NCBI RefSeq assembly: GCF_030063415.1
Contig: NZ_JASITA010000017.1
Coordinates: forward strand, 1-64,000
Source: Streptomyces sp. H27-C3
GTDB lineage: Bacteria; Actinomycetota; Actinomycetes; Streptomycetales; Streptomycetaceae
Direction: 5' to 3'
Length of the DNA: 64,000 nucleotides
This document shows positions 38,725 to 47,590 of this stretch, one piece after another. A model generated the notes under the pieces. The model worked only from the letters and a program-made list of their open reading frames with translations, made no database searches and was not told where the DNA came from. Made by a program: the position numbers and the translations under genes. Each line of letters starts with the position of its first letter. The first letter of the stretch is position 1.

Positions 38725-39837
38725 ATGAAGACCGTCCTGATCTCCGGCGCGAGCATCGCCGGTCCCGCGCTCGCCTACTGGCTGCACCACCACGGGTTCG
38801 CCCCGACCATCGTCGAGCGCTCCCCCGATCTGCGCGCGGGCGGCCAGGCGATCGACGTGCGCGGCGTGGCGCTGGACGTGGTCGACCGCATGGGCATCGG
38901 GACGCAACTGCGCGCGGCCCGCACCAGGATGCGGGGTATGTCGATGCTCGACGGCGAAGGCAACGAGATCCACCGCTCCACGGATTCGACCTTCAGCAGC
39001 GGCCAACTGGACAATGAGGACGTGGAGTTGCTGCGCGAGGACCTCACACACCTGCTGTACGAACGAACGCGCACCGACACGGAATACGTCTTCAACGACT
39101 CCATCACCGCGCTCACGGAGAGCGAGAGCGGCATACGAACGGACTTCGAGCACGCCCCACCCCGCACCTTCGACCTGGTCGTCGGCGCGGACGGCCTGCA
39201 CTCCCACACCCGCGCCCTGACCTTCGGCCCGGAAGACGATTTCATCCACCACCTGGGCACCCACCTGGCGATCTTCAGCGCCGAGAACTTCCTGGGCCTG
39301 GACAACTGGCAGATGTGGCTGCGCGAGGGCAGCGCGGGCTACGGCATCTACCCGGTGCGCGACAACACCGAGCTCAGGATCGCGGCGGGCTTCGAGGCAC
39401 CGCCGCTCGCCGACGGCTACGACTACCGCGACACCGACCGGCAGAAGGCACTGGTCGCCGACGCGCTCGACGACCTGGGCTGGGAAACCCCCCGGCTGCT
39501 CGAGGCCATGCACGCAGCCCCCGACTTCTACTTCGACTCGATGGCGCAGATCCGCATGGACAGCTGGTCGAAGGGCCGCGTCACGCTGCTGGGCGACGCC
39601 GGTTACTGCGCCTCGCCCCTGTCCGGCCAGGGCACAAGCCTGGCCCTGGTGGGCGCGTACGTACTGGCCGAAGAGCTCGGCCGGAATCCGGACGCCCATC
39701 ACACCGCGTACGCCCGCACAGAGGACCGCATGCGGCCGTTCATCGCCCTGGAAAATCCGGGCGGCCCCGCGACCCAAGAAACAGTAGACCGGGCAAAGTC
39801 GGCAATCGACCTGGACGCCGGCCGCCACCTGACGTGA
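38725..39837 (+). CDS. FAD-dependent monooxygenase (PHBH/TetX-like)
   Basis: The 370-residue flavoprotein has the N-terminal FAD-binding GASIAGPALAYWLHHHG (variant GxGxxG), the DG motif LVVGADGLHSHTR near 160 and the GD motif GRVTLLGDAGYCASPLSGQG near 290. This is the group-A hydroxylase fold used on aromatic compounds and antibiotics, and TetX inactivates tetracyclines with the same fold. The ATG follows GAGGAGGC. The hybrid TetR-type regulator lies head to head with it, so it is probably induced by a small molecule. The substrate is unknown. Confidence 0.93.
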   Translation: MKTVLISGASIAGPALAYWLHHHGFAPTIVERSPDLRAGGQAIDVRGVALDVVDRMGIGTQLRAARTRMRGMSMLDGEGNEIHRSTDSTFSSGQLDNEDVELLREDLTHLLYERTRTDTEYVFNDSITALTESESGIRTDFEHAPPRTFDLVVGADGLHSHTRALTFGPEDDFIHHLGTHLAIFSAENFLGLDNWQMWLREGSAGYGIYPVRDNTELRIAAGFEAPPLADGYDYRDTDRQKALVADALDDLGWETPRLLEAMHAAPDFYFDSMAQIRMDSWSKGRVTLLGDAGYCASPLSGQGTSLALVGAYVLAEELGRNPDAHHTAYARTEDRMRPFIALENPGGPATQETVDRAKSAIDLDAGRHLT

Positions 39838-40063
39838 GGAACCACTGTCAGCGCTTCCAACAAGCCGGGGTCCACACCCGCCCGCACGCGACACCGGCGG
39901 GAGGGGGTCGGGGCCGCAGGGAGTGGTGTTCGGGACGTCAAGCGCGAGGTGTTGGCCTCTTCCCCGGCCCACGACCCAACGCCCCGCAGTACGCCTGAAT
40001 CATGCAGTCCCGGACGCCGCTCCCGGAGGCCGCGCCCCCCGGCACCACCCCACCGCACCCACC

Positions 40064-41209
40064 TCACGCCTCATGGCAAATGAGAAGCAGGGCCCGATCA
40101 TCATTGACGTCCTTGGCAACAGCCTCGATGAGATGCCAGGCCGCGCCCTCAAAACCAGAGGCGACGTAACGGTCGGCCTCCCCCGTAAGCCGGTCGATGC
40201 CTTCCGTGATGTCCCGCCCCGACGCCTCGACCAAACCATCCGTGAACATCATCAAGACATCGCCGGGGCACAGCGAGCCCTTCACCGGATCGAACTGGGC
40301 ACCGTCGTAGACCCCGAGCAACGGCCCGACGCCGGTCTTCTCCTCCCAACGCCCGCTGCCCGCGTGGAGCTGGAGGGCCGGCAGGTGGCCCGCCGACAAC
40401 AGCTCGTATTCGCCGGAGTCCAGATCGAGCACCAAATGAATGGAGGTGGCGAAGCCCTCGTCCCAGTCCTGGCGGAGCAGATACGCGTTCGCGGCAGGGA
40501 GGAAGCCGTGCGGCGGGAGCTGCCCGAGGAGCCCGCCGAACGCGCCCGACAGCAGCAGCGCCCTGGACGCCGCGTCCATGCCCTTGCCCGACACATCGGT
40601 GAGGACGACTTCCAGCGTGCGCCCCCCGTTCGTGCGGGCCGCGACCACGAAGTCACCGGAGAACGACTGCCCGCCGGCCGGCCGCAGCGCCATCTCGCGG
40701 TGCCACTTCTGCGGGAGGCGCGGCAGCGCGCTCTGCACACGGATGCGCTCACGCAGGTCGAAGAGCATGGTGCCGCCGCGCCGCCACGGGACGCCGACCC
40801 TGGCCCTGAACTGCGCGATGACCAGCCCGAAGAAGCCGCACGCGGCCACGGTCAAGACAGTGCCCGGGGTGACGCGTGCCGGCCCCTGCGTGTACGGGCC
40901 CAGCACGATCGACTCGACGATGAGCGCGGCGGCGGCCGCCGCGTACAGGCTGAGCAGGCTCGCGGGCCGGAGCAGCAGGCCGCCGGCGACGATCGGCAGG
41001 ACCAGCGCGGAAGGCGCGCACCAGATCGGCATGGCCATCGTGCCCAGCGCGATGGCGGGGACGGTCAGCAGGAGACCGGCCAGCGCGATCCAGTCGGAGC
41101 CGTCGCCGCGGAAATAGTCGACGCCGGACTTGCGCAGCGCTATCCGGACCCGGTGCGCCGACTTGCGCGTCCGGGCCGAGAACGATTCTGCTCCTACTCC
41201 ACGTGCCAT
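40064..41209 (-). CDS. Membrane-bound PP2C/SpoIIE-type serine phosphatase
   Basis: The product has 381 residues. About four hydrophobic helices (40-145) precede a SpoIIE-type PP2C domain (about 165-375). The domain has the metal-binding acids in GDFVVA, TDVSGKGMDAAS and MFTDGLVEA, and a final NDDRALLLICH. There is no PAS, GAF or HATPase module. Proteins like this act on anti-sigma-factor antagonists or other regulators, and Streptomyces genomes have dozens. The start at the ATG of MARGVGAES is chosen because upstream codons are antisense to the acetyltransferase gene. The partner is unknown. Confidence 0.9.
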   Translation of the reverse strand: MARGVGAESFSARTRKSAHRVRIALRKSGVDYFRGDGSDWIALAGLLLTVPAIALGTMAMPIWCAPSALVLPIVAGGLLLRPASLLSLYAAAAAALIVESIVLGPYTQGPARVTPGTVLTVAACGFFGLVIAQFRARVGVPWRRGGTMLFDLRERIRVQSALPRLPQKWHREMALRPAGGQSFSGDFVVAARTNGGRTLEVVLTDVSGKGMDAASRALLLSGAFGGLLGQLPPHGFLPAANAYLLRQDWDEGFATSIHLVLDLDSGEYELLSAGHLPALQLHAGSGRWEEKTGVGPLLGVYDGAQFDPVKGSLCPGDVLMMFTDGLVEASGRDITEGIDRLTGEADRYVASGFEGAAWHLIEAVAKDVNDDRALLLICHEA

Positions 41210-41315
41210 TGCGGTGGACCCTATCCATCTCGGGCACTCCTCCGCAGGGGGACCCCCGTGACATTGTGTTCGAAATCGGATCGCTCGAATGCCGGAGCGC
41301 TGGTACTCATGGCAT

Positions 41316-42548
41316 ATGACTACAGAACTTCGGGTCCTGCGGCCGGACGAGTGGGACGAGTGGTACGGCAAGTTGGAGCTCGCCTTCGGTGGTGTCGCGG
41401 AAGCCCCGGAGGAGCGGAAGCTCTGGCGCGAGCTGACGGAACTCGACCGGTCGATCGGCGTCTGGGACGGCGAGGAGTGCGTGGGCACGGCCGGAGCGTT
41501 CAGCTTCCGCCTGTCGGTGCCGGGCGGCGCGCTCGTGCCTTCGGCGGGCGTGACCATGGTGAGCGTGGCGGCGACACATCGGCGGCGCGGGATCCTCAGG
41601 TCGATGATGCGGCGCCAGTTGGACGATGTACGGGCGGCCGGTGAGCCGCTCGCCGTGCTGACCGCGTCCGAGCCCGCGATCTACGGCCGGTTCGGGTACG
41701 GCTGCGCCACCCAGCAGCTGTCCGCAGAGATCAACACCTCGCGGGTGCAGCTTGCGGTGCCGGCCGGGACGGACGAGGTGCGGGTGCGGTTCGCGAAGCC
41801 CGCCGACGCCCGGGACGCGTGCGAGGCGGTGTACGCGCAGCTGGTGACGGGTCGGCCCGGCATGGTGGCGCGCGCGCCCGGCTGGGACGGCCTGCCCCTG
41901 GTCGACCCGGAGAGCGACCGCGAGGGCGCCTCACCGCTGCAGTGCGTACTGGCGGAGCGGGACGGGGAGATCGTGGGGTACGCCCGCTACCAGGTGAAGC
42001 CGGACTGGGAGTGGTCGGGGCCCGAAGGGATCGTCCTGCTGCGGGACTGCGAGGCGCTCGACCCGGCGGCGTACGCGGCGCTGTGGCGTTTCCTCTTCGA
42101 CATCGACCTGACGTCGAGGCTCCGGACGCGCAACAGGCCGGTGGACGACGCCTGGCAGCAGCTGGTGTCCGACATCCGCCGGTGCGAAGTACGGGTGCGC
42201 GACTCGCTCCATGTGCGGCTGGTGCATGTCGGCGCGGCCCTGGAGGCCCGGACCTACCAGGCGCCCGTGGACGTGGTGTTCGAGGTCACCGACGCCTTCT
42301 GCCCATGGAACGAGGGGCGTTGGCGGCTGACGGGTGACGCCAAGGGCGGCGCGTCCTGCAAGCGGACCGACGAGCCCGCCGATCTGGCCCTGTCCGTAAG
42401 GGAGTTGGGCGCCGCGTATCTCGGCGGCACGAGCCTGACCTCACTGGCGGGCGCGGGCCGGGTGCTGGAGTGGCGGCACGGGGCGCTCACGGAGGCCTCG
42501 GTGGCGTTCGGCTCGGACGTCACACCGTGGCTGCCGCACGGCTTCTAG
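41316..42548 (+). CDS. Eis-like GNAT acetyltransferase
   Basis: The 410-residue protein has an N-terminal GNAT domain with the acetyl-CoA loop VAATHRRRGILRSMM near 90-105. A second GNAT-like domain and a C-terminal SCP2-like domain (DLALSVRELGAAYLGGTSL) follow, as in the Eis family. The family acetylates amines of aminoglycosides, lysines or other substrates; the physiological target here is unknown. The ATG starts MTTELRVLRPDEW. It is divergent from the PP2C gene across 106 nt. Confidence 0.93.
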   Translation: MTTELRVLRPDEWDEWYGKLELAFGGVAEAPEERKLWRELTELDRSIGVWDGEECVGTAGAFSFRLSVPGGALVPSAGVTMVSVAATHRRRGILRSMMRRQLDDVRAAGEPLAVLTASEPAIYGRFGYGCATQQLSAEINTSRVQLAVPAGTDEVRVRFAKPADARDACEAVYAQLVTGRPGMVARAPGWDGLPLVDPESDREGASPLQCVLAERDGEIVGYARYQVKPDWEWSGPEGIVLLRDCEALDPAAYAALWRFLFDIDLTSRLRTRNRPVDDAWQQLVSDIRRCEVRVRDSLHVRLVHVGAALEARTYQAPVDVVFEVTDAFCPWNEGRWRLTGDAKGGASCKRTDEPADLALSVRELGAAYLGGTSLTSLAGAGRVLEWRHGALTEASVAFGSDVTPWLPHGF

Positions 42549-42696
42549 TGTCCTGGTTTCGAGATCCGGCATCGCCGATTTCAAGATCGGCGCCCCGGCT
42601 GACCAGGCGGTTGATACTGCACGCGCCTGACGTGGTGCGGCCGAAACTCGAATCCACCCCACTTAAGTCACTGGTATTGCCACTAGCCCTGGTCCC

Positions 42697-43506
42697 TCAG
42701 CGCTGCTGACAGCCGGGGCACCAGAAGAGATTGCGGGCGGCGAGTGGGGCGATACGGATCTCCGCGCCGCAGATGTGGCAGGGCAGGTGGGCCCTGCGGT
42801 AGACGTAGACCTCGCCACCGTGGTCGTCGACGCGCGGCGGGCGGCCCATCTCGTCCGGCGTGTGCTCGGGGCGGACGGTGTCGATGCGGTTGTTGCGTAC
42901 GCCCTCACGCATGAGGGCGGCGAGGTCCGCCCAGATCGCGTCCCACTCGCGCCGGGTGAGGTCCTTGCCCGCGCGGTACGGGTCGATGCCGTGCCGGAAG
43001 AGGACCTCGGCGCGGTAGACGTTGCCGACGCCCGCGACCACCTTCTGGTCCATGAGCAGGGCCGCGACGGTGACCCGGCTGCGCGAGATCCGCCGCCAGG
43101 CCTTCTCCGCGTCCTGGCCGCCGCGCAGCGGGTCGGGACCGAGCCGCTCGTGTATCGCCTGCTTCTCGGCGTCCGTGATCAGGGCGCAGGTGGTGGGGCC
43201 GCGCAGGTCGGCGTACGCGTCGGCGTTGACGAGTCGCAGCCTGACCGTGTCGGTCGGGGGCGGGGCCGGGGCCGCGCCGAAGCCGAGCTTGCCGAAGAGG
43301 CCGAGGTGGATGTGGACCCAGCCGGGGCCGCCGAAGCCGAGGAAGAGGTGCTTGCCGTGGGCGTCCGTGTCGTCGAGGACATGGCCGTCGAGGAGCGCCG
43401 CGCTGTCGGAGAACCTGCCCTGCGGGCTGGTGACCCGGACCGGCCGGCCCGCGAAACGGCCGCGGTGGTCATCGGCGAGGCGGTGGATCGTATGCCCTTC
43501 GGGCAC
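42697..43506 (-). CDS. Fpg/Nei family DNA glycosylase (endonuclease VIII type)
   Basis: The 269-residue base-excision repair enzyme has the catalytic N-terminal Pro2-Glu3 in (M)PEGHTIHRLAD, the H2TH region (DQKVVAGVGNVYRAEVLF) and a C-terminal zinc finger with CHIC...CPGC. PEGHT and the finger arrangement point to the Nei side of the family. The GTG start at 43506 follows a GAGGAG site by 7 nt. It lies downstream of rpiB with a hairpin in between. Confidence 0.95.
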   Translation of the reverse strand: MPEGHTIHRLADDHRGRFAGRPVRVTSPQGRFSDSAALLDGHVLDDTDAHGKHLFLGFGGPGWVHIHLGLFGKLGFGAAPAPPPTDTVRLRLVNADAYADLRGPTTCALITDAEKQAIHERLGPDPLRGGQDAEKAWRRISRSRVTVAALLMDQKVVAGVGNVYRAEVLFRHGIDPYRAGKDLTRREWDAIWADLAALMREGVRNNRIDTVRPEHTPDEMGRPPRVDDHGGEVYVYRRAHLPCHICGAEIRIAPLAARNLFWCPGCQQR

Positions 43507-43531
43507 GGCGTCGCTCCTCGGGGACATGGCC

Positions 43532-43562
43532 GTGCCGCCGGGGGGCGATGCCCCGGCGGCAC
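43532..43562 (-). terminator. Hairpin after rpiB
   Basis: A 12-bp stem GTGCCGCCGGGG (43532-43543) pairs with 43551-43562 around a 7-nt loop, 20 nt after the rpiB stop and 26 nt before the glycosylase start. It may terminate or attenuate rpiB. Confidence 0.55.
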
Positions 43563-43582
43563 AGGGAGAACGGTCGGCTCGG

Positions 43583-44071
43583 TCAGTCCTGCCGCGGGTG
43601 GTGCGCCGGGACCGGGGGAAGGACACCGGTCGTCTCGTACGCGGCGAGCATGTCGATGCGGCGCTGGTGGCGCTCCTCACCCGTATAGGGCGTGGACAGG
43701 AAGATCTCGACGAACTTCGTCGCCTCTTCCTGGGTGTGCATCCGGCCGCCGACCGAGATCACATTGGCGTTGTTGTGCTCGCGGCCGAGGGCAGCGGTCT
43801 GCTCGCTCCAGGCCAGTACGGCCCGTACACCCTTGACCTTGTTCGCGGCGATCTGCTCGCCGTTGCCCGAGCCACCGATCACGATGCCGAGCCCGTCGGG
43901 GTCCGCGGCGGCCTTTTCGGCGGCGCGCAGGCAGAACGGCGGGTAGTCGTCCAGGGCGTCGTAGATGTGGGGACCGCAGTCCACGGGCTCGTGGCCGTGG
44001 GCCTTGAGCCACTCGACGAGGTGGTTCTTGAGTTCGTATCCGGCATGGTCGGAACCGAGGTACACGCGCAT
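43583..44071 (-). CDS. rpiB: Ribose-5-phosphate isomerase B
   Basis: The 162-residue isomerase interconverts ribose-5-P and ribulose-5-P. SDHAGYELK at 7-15 and the phosphate loop GGSGNGEQIAANKVKG near 70 are present. The loop has Ser-Gly-Asn-Gly-Glu, the mycobacterial-type active site in which Glu serves as base instead of Cys. The ATG begins MRVYLGSDHAG. Confidence 0.96.
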   Translation of the reverse strand: MRVYLGSDHAGYELKNHLVEWLKAHGHEPVDCGPHIYDALDDYPPFCLRAAEKAAADPDGLGIVIGGSGNGEQIAANKVKGVRAVLAWSEQTAALGREHNNANVISVGGRMHTQEEATKFVEIFLSTPYTGEERHQRRIDMLAAYETTGVLPPVPAHHPRQD

Positions 44072-44230
44072 GGGTCGAGTGTGGCACGAGCCGAGCCGGG
44101 TAGCAGTCGCCGGGGTCGGGACCCCGCTCCCCGTACAACGATCCGGATTCGGCTCTTCCGTCCTGGATGAACATCGGGTTTCAATGCGGGGGCTCGTCAC
44201 CCGAGTGAACCGAGAAGTTAAGGATTGTGC

Positions 44231-45718
44231 ATGAGCACGCAGCCGACCCTTACGAAGGCAGGCGAAAACCCGGAGGAACCCGGGAATTCGCAGCCTACCG
44301 ATGGTCTCCAGGCCGGTCTGAAGAACCGCCATCTGTCCATGATCGCCATCGGCGGCGTCATCGGCGCCGGCCTCTTCGTCGGGTCGAGCGGCGGCATCGC
44401 CGCGGCGGGTCCGGCGATCCTCCTGTCGTACGCACTCGTGGGCACGCTCGTCGTCTTCGTGATGCGGATGCTCGGTGAGATGGCCGCGGCGAACCCGACC
44501 TCCGGGTCGTTCTCGGCCTACGCGGACCGCGCCCTCGGGCGCTGGGCGGGCTTCTCGATCGGCTGGCTCTACTGGTTCTTCTGGGTCGTGGTGCTCGCCG
44601 TCGAGGCGACCGCGGGCGCGTTGATCCTCGAAGGCTGGATACCGGCCATCCCGCAGTGGGGCTGGGCGCTGATCGTGATGGTCGTGCTGACCGCCACGAA
44701 CCTGGCCTCGGTGGCGTCGTACGGCGAATTCGAGTTCTGGTTCGCGGGGATCAAGGTCGTCGCGATCGGCGGCTTCGTGATCATCGGCCTGCTCGCGGTC
44801 TTCGGCGTACTGCCGGGATCGGACAACCCGGGGGCGGGCTTCGCCCACCTCACGGACAGCGGCGGATTCTTCCCCAACGGGCCCGGCGCGATCCTGACCG
44901 GCGTCCTGATGGTCGTCTTCTCCTTCATGGGCAGCGAGATCGTCACGCTGGCCGCCGGTGAGTCGGAGGACCCGCAGCGCGCCGTCACCAAGGCCACCAA
45001 CAGCGTGATCTGGCGTATCGGCATCTTCTACCTCGGCTCGATCTTCGTCGTGCTCACGCTGCTGCCGTGGAACGACAAGTCGATCCTCAAGGACGGTTCG
45101 TACGTCGCCGCGCTGAACTCGATCGGTATCCCGCACGCGGGTCAGATCATGAACGTCATCGTGCTCACCGCGGTGCTCTCCTGCCTGAACTCCGGGCTCT
45201 ACACGGCCTCGCGCATGGCGTTCTCGCTGGGCAAGCGCGGGGACGCGCCGAGGTCCTTCGCCAAGACGGTCGGCCGCGGCGTTCCTCGCACGGCGATCCT
45301 CGCGTCGGTCGCCTTCGGCTTCATCGCCGTCTTCTTCAACTACATGTGGCCGGACACGGTCTTCGCGTTCCTGTTGAACTCGTCGGGCGCGGTGGCGCTG
45401 TTCGTGTGGCTGGTCATCTGCCTCACGCAGCTCAAGATGCGCGGGATCATCCTGCGCGAGGCGCCGGAGAAGCTCGTCGTGAAGATGTGGCTCTTCCCGT
45501 ACCTGACGTACGCGACCGCCGCGATGATCGTGTTCGTGATCGGCTACATGATCTACGACGACGGTGAGCCGCGCAAGCAGGTGCTGCTGTCGCTGCTGGT
45601 CGCGGCGCTGGTGGTCGGTATCGCGCTGATCCGCGAGAAGCGGCGGAAGAACGCCTCCGGCGACTCGGCCGGTCCGGCGGATCAGAGCGGTGTGAAGGAG
45701 TCCGTCACCCGCTCGTAG
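44231..45718 (+). CDS. Amino acid permease (APC family), copy 1
   Basis: The 495-residue protein has twelve predicted helices. It opens with GLKNRHLSMIAIGGVIGAGLFVGSSGGIAAAGPA, the substrate-binding unwound helix 1 of amino-acid/GABA-type APC permeases, and contains SGSFSAYADRALGRW and WIPAIPQWGW. The ATG at 44231 follows AAGGA. It is a paralogue of the permeases at 47591 and 49133. The residues after helix 1 differ slightly (SSGGIAAAGP against SGAGIAxAGP), so specificity may differ. Its 3' end overlaps the convergent kinase-like fragment by 37 nt. Confidence 0.94.
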   Translation: MSTQPTLTKAGENPEEPGNSQPTDGLQAGLKNRHLSMIAIGGVIGAGLFVGSSGGIAAAGPAILLSYALVGTLVVFVMRMLGEMAAANPTSGSFSAYADRALGRWAGFSIGWLYWFFWVVVLAVEATAGALILEGWIPAIPQWGWALIVMVVLTATNLASVASYGEFEFWFAGIKVVAIGGFVIIGLLAVFGVLPGSDNPGAGFAHLTDSGGFFPNGPGAILTGVLMVVFSFMGSEIVTLAAGESEDPQRAVTKATNSVIWRIGIFYLGSIFVVLTLLPWNDKSILKDGSYVAALNSIGIPHAGQIMNVIVLTAVLSCLNSGLYTASRMAFSLGKRGDAPRSFAKTVGRGVPRTAILASVAFGFIAVFFNYMWPDTVFAFLLNSSGAVALFVWLVICLTQLKMRGIILREAPEKLVVKMWLFPYLTYATAAMIVFVIGYMIYDDGEPRKQVLLSLLVAALVVGIALIREKRRKNASGDSAGPADQSGVKESVTRS

Positions 45719-46215
45719 GTGCGCGGGGCTTCGGTCCTGGTGTCGGCCGCGTACCAGATATTGACCTGGTACGACTTGGCGCCGACGTTGAAGCCGAGCT
45801 GGCGGGCGCGCCAGGGCCGGCCGTCCTGCGTGAAGAAGTACTCCCAGATGATGGCGGGCCTGTCCTGGAAGGCGGTGCGCTCCAGGCGCTCCTTCCGGTA
45901 GCCGGGAACGTCCTGGGACCCCTGCTCGGCCTGTTGCCACCGGGCGAGAAGATCGCCGCCGCGTGCGAGTGCGTACGAGGCGGCGATTTCTTGCTGTCCG
46001 TCGGGCGAGTGGTAGTGGACGTTGGACGGGCTCTTGGCGCTGCGCGTCCAGCCCTTGGGCGGCGCCCAGGCGAACCCGGTCTCGTTGCGGCTGCCGGGGG
46101 GCGGCGTGGCGGTGGGCCCGGTGCTGCCGGCGTCACTCGGCGGGCGGGAGGTGCCGGCGACGGTCGGACTGGACGAGGGACCGCCCCCGGTATCGCCGCC
46201 CGGGTCGCCGGCGGG
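45682..46215 (-). pseudogene. C-terminal domain of a kinase-like/lipoprotein-type protein, 5' truncated
   Basis: About 168 residues remain. A Ser/Thr/Pro-rich linker leads into a domain with GFAWAPPKGWTRS, VHYHSPDGQQEIAASYAL, RPAIIWEYFFTQDG and KSYQVNIWYAAD. I recognise this C-terminal domain from the extracellular end of Streptomyces membrane proteins, including Ser/Thr kinases. Any kinase or membrane part is absent. Codons upstream of about 46215 are antisense to the wall-protein fragment on the plus strand. Confidence 0.7.
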
Positions 46216-46647
46216 GGCCAGCTGCCCGACGGGTCCAACAGCGGCTTCGCCTGTGTCATCGACAACGTGGCGGCGGGCGAGGACCGTTCGTACGCCGTCA
46301 CCGCGACGTACGACCTCCAGAAGACCGGCAAGATCTGTCTGCCGGTGACGGAGGGCACCGGCAAGAAGCTGCTGTGGCAGCAGGGTCCGGTCGCCTTCGG
46401 TACGCCGAAGCCGACGCCGAACGCGCCCGACACCCCGTTGCCGCTCGGCACCGACAACACCCCTGCGGCGCAGGGCGACAAGCCCGCCGAGCCGTCGAAG
46501 CCCGGCAAGAGCGCGAAGCCCGGCAGGCCCGCGGACCTGCCGTCCACGGGCATCGGGGACCGCACCCTGGCACTCGGCCTGGCCGGTGCGCTGCTGATCG
46601 CGGCGGGTGGCGCCGGGTTCCGGTGGACGACCCGCCGGGCCCGGTGA
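46216..46647 (+). pseudogene. C-terminus of an LPXTG-anchored cell-wall protein, 5' truncated
   Basis: About 143 residues remain. A beta-rich end of an extracellular domain (GFACVIDNVAAGEDRSYAVTATYDL) is followed by a Pro/Lys/Ala wall-spanning stretch. Then come the sortase motif LPSTG near 109, a hydrophobic helix and the basic end RWTTRRAR. There is no signal peptide or start region. The fragment begins where the minus-strand fragment ends, so one deletion removed both 5' ends. Confidence 0.8.
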
Positions 46648-46665
46648 CGCAAGGGCACAGAAACG

Positions 46666-46701
46666 GGTGAGGGCCCGCACCAACTGGTGCGGGCCCTCAC
46701 C
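46666..46701. terminator. Bidirectional terminator before bioY
   Basis: A perfect inverted repeat with 17-bp arms (46666-46682, 46685-46701) lies between the convergent wall-protein fragment and bioY, 18 nt from each stop. Confidence 0.85.
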
Positions 46702-46719
46702 GACTTCGTACGCGCGGAC

Positions 46720-47322
46720 TCAGTCGCGGCGTCCCATCAGCTTCCAGGTCGCGGGCAGCGCGCCCATCGCCAGGGCCGCCTTGAGCGCGTCACCGATGAG
46801 GAACGGCACCAGGCCCGCGGCGATCGCGGCGCTCAGTGACATGCCGGTGGACAGGGCCAGGTACGGCACGCCGATCGCGTAGATGAGCGCCGAGCCGAGC
46901 ACCATCGTGCCCGCGGTGCGCAGCACCGAGCGGTCGCCGCCGCGGCGCGCGAGTGCGCCGACGACCGTGGCCGCGAGCAGCATGCCGAGGATGTAGCCGA
47001 AGGTCGGCATGGCCATGCCCGACGCGCCTTCCGCGAACCACGGCACTCCCGCCATCCCGACGAGCGCGTACAGCGCGAGGGAGAGGAAGCCGCGGCGGGC
47101 GCCGAGCGCCGTGCCGACCAGGAGCGCGGCGAACGTCTGGCCCGAGACCGGGACGGGCGAGCCGGGCACCGGGAGGAATATCTGGGCCGCGGCGCCTGTG
47201 AGGGCGGCGCCGCCGAGCACCAGGACCGCGTCGCGGGCGAAGGCGCGCGACGCGTTGGTGGCGGACGGCAGCAGGTCCGCGAGGACCGCTCCGGGGCGGG
47301 TGGGGACGGCAGCAGTGCTCAT
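46720..47322 (-). CDS. bioY: Biotin transporter BioY
   Basis: The 200-residue S-component of an energy-coupling-factor transporter has about six helices. FLPVPGSPVPVSGQTFAALLVGTALGARRG and GYILGMLLAA are typical BioY blocks. No ECF ATPase or T-component (bioMN/ecfAT) is adjacent, so it works alone or with distant modules. The start ATG at 47322 (MSTAAVPT) is preferred over one 16 codons upstream. A candidate operator palindrome lies at 47377-47394. Confidence 0.95.
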   Translation of the reverse strand: MSTAAVPTRPGAVLADLLPSATNASRAFARDAVLVLGGAALTGAAAQIFLPVPGSPVPVSGQTFAALLVGTALGARRGFLSLALYALVGMAGVPWFAEGASGMAMPTFGYILGMLLAATVVGALARRGGDRSVLRTAGTMVLGSALIYAIGVPYLALSTGMSLSAAIAAGLVPFLIGDALKAALAMGALPATWKLMGRRD

Positions 47323-47376
47323 CGGGGCTCCGCGGGCTAGGGCAGGAAAGGGGAAGGCAGGAAGGGACACCGTGAC

Positions 47377-47394
47377 GTTAGCCCAGGGGTTAAC
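47377..47394. promoter_or_regulatory. Palindrome upstream of bioY (candidate operator)
   Basis: GTTAGCCCAGGGGTTAAC is symmetric at 14 of 18 positions and lies 55-72 nt upstream of the bioY start. Position and GTTAAC ends would fit a biotin-repressor-type site (BirA or the actinobacterial TetR-type BioQ), but I cannot match a published matrix. Confidence 0.4.
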
Positions 47395-47590
47395 GGGCGA
47401 TCACCATCAGCCGCCGACAAAGCGGGGGTTGGCCTCTTGGTGGGATTCACACAAAGAGCGGTCGACAATCTCCGCGCATGCGTGACACGCGTCACGGAGC
47501 GACAAGTGCACAGTGGCTCTTTTGCGGAGAAGGGCAGTGCTCGGCGAGACTGTAGGTTCCCCATAAACGTCGCGGAACATTCCGAGAATC

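Noticed and set aside
38725..39837. A tailoring gene of a biosynthetic cluster
   Set aside because: No polyketide, peptide, terpene or other core biosynthetic gene lies in the window. A regulator-enzyme pair fits better.
42549..42696. Hairpin CGCCGAT...ATCGGCG after the acetyltransferase gene as a mobile-element end
   Set aside because: The stem is only 7 bp and there is no transposase or matching repeat. At most it is a weak terminator.
43583..45940. 785-codon minus-strand frame running through rpiB and opposite the amino-acid permease
   Set aside because: Only the last 162 codons (rpiB) have protein-like features. The upstream part is antisense to the permease.
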